64,000 nucleotides of DNA, taken from NCBI RefSeq assembly GCF_014805625.2, contig NW_023998414.1, positions 41,336,991 through 41,400,990 on the forward strand. Direction: 5' to 3'. Under the pieces are notes generated by a model that did no database searches, had not been told where the DNA came from, and saw nothing but the letters and a program-made list of their open reading frames with translations. Within the stretch, counting starts at the first letter, position 1. Every line of letters starts with the position of its first letter. This DNA comes from Glossina fuscipes. Its lineage: Eukaryota > Arthropoda > Insecta > Diptera > Glossinidae. Positions 63,707 through 64,000 of this stretch are shown here, in pieces. Made by a program: the position numbers and the translations under genes.

Positions 63707-64000
63707 GTTCGGAATAGCAATAAAACAAAGCGCAAGACGAGAATTGAGGGGCGAAATGTTGGCTACAGATTAAACTACCAGCGACATTGTCTGTTTGAAA
63801 ATTCGAAAAGGCTCCTCTAGGAAAGATATTGGGTAGGTCACTGCGCGAACAACTAAGGCGCATTTTACGAATCGTGGCGTAAAAAAGACTATGAAATTTT
63901 TGAGGAGCATTTGACCGATTGTATCACCCTTAAAGAACATTGCTTTGACCCGTTGTCCCGGCATTTATTGACCAATGTATAATCTTATTTTTTCCACCAC

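Noticed and set aside
1..64000. CRISPR arrays, operons, ribosome binding sites, bacterial elements
   Set aside because: The window is eukaryotic nuclear DNA with spliceosomal introns; regular direct repeats are microsatellites, not spaced arrays.

Overview
The window is a 64 kb piece of an AT-rich insect nuclear genome, most likely from a higher dipteran fly. The one complete protein gene has the sequence and exon structure of a fly TRPV channel. It sits in long gene-free DNA full of dinucleotide, trinucleotide and homopolymer runs. Decayed mobile elements of fly type are also present: mariner-like and non-LTR fragments, a tRNA-derived SINE, and a dispersed family carrying GACGGACGGA-type signatures familiar from tephritid fruit flies. 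The tephritid placement is an inference. Two scaffold gaps are present (400 N at 3652-4051 and 10 N at 22443-22452).

Layout. 1-39.5 kb is non-coding DNA with a possible 5' UTR exon near 0.9 kb, a SINE copy at 6.7 kb, mariner-like transposase pieces at 8.9 kb (N-terminal, plus strand) and 28.2-28.5 kb (C-terminal, minus strand), a small open frame at 20.7 kb, a non-LTR RNase H relic at 24.7-25.2 kb, an LTR-like segment at 25.3-25.7 kb and a possible first coding exon at 26.5 kb. The minus-strand gene at 39.84-43.75 kb has nine coding exons, all of whose junctions I could place, giving a 1147-residue ankyrin/TRPV channel that I call inactive (iav). An X-box-like RFX site lies about 100 bp upstream of its ATG. 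44-64 kb is again mostly non-coding. It holds a complete SINE copy with target-site duplications (46.56-46.73 kb), a good candidate first coding exon ending at a perfect GTAAGT donor (48.05-48.16 kb), a decayed, unidentified coding block on the minus strand (51.9-52.55 kb), a strong miRNA-like hairpin (57.03-57.11 kb) and a truncated third SINE copy (63.57-63.71 kb).

How it fits together. Iav normally pairs with Nanchung as the mechanosensory channel of chordotonal cilia. RFX and the forkhead factor Fd3F are known to drive such genes in Drosophila, so the X-box near this ATG fits its role. Nothing else here is clearly part of the same pathway. The window also contains a candidate SINE family with two copies flanked by exact 10 bp duplications, and a decayed coding block whose identity I could not establish.
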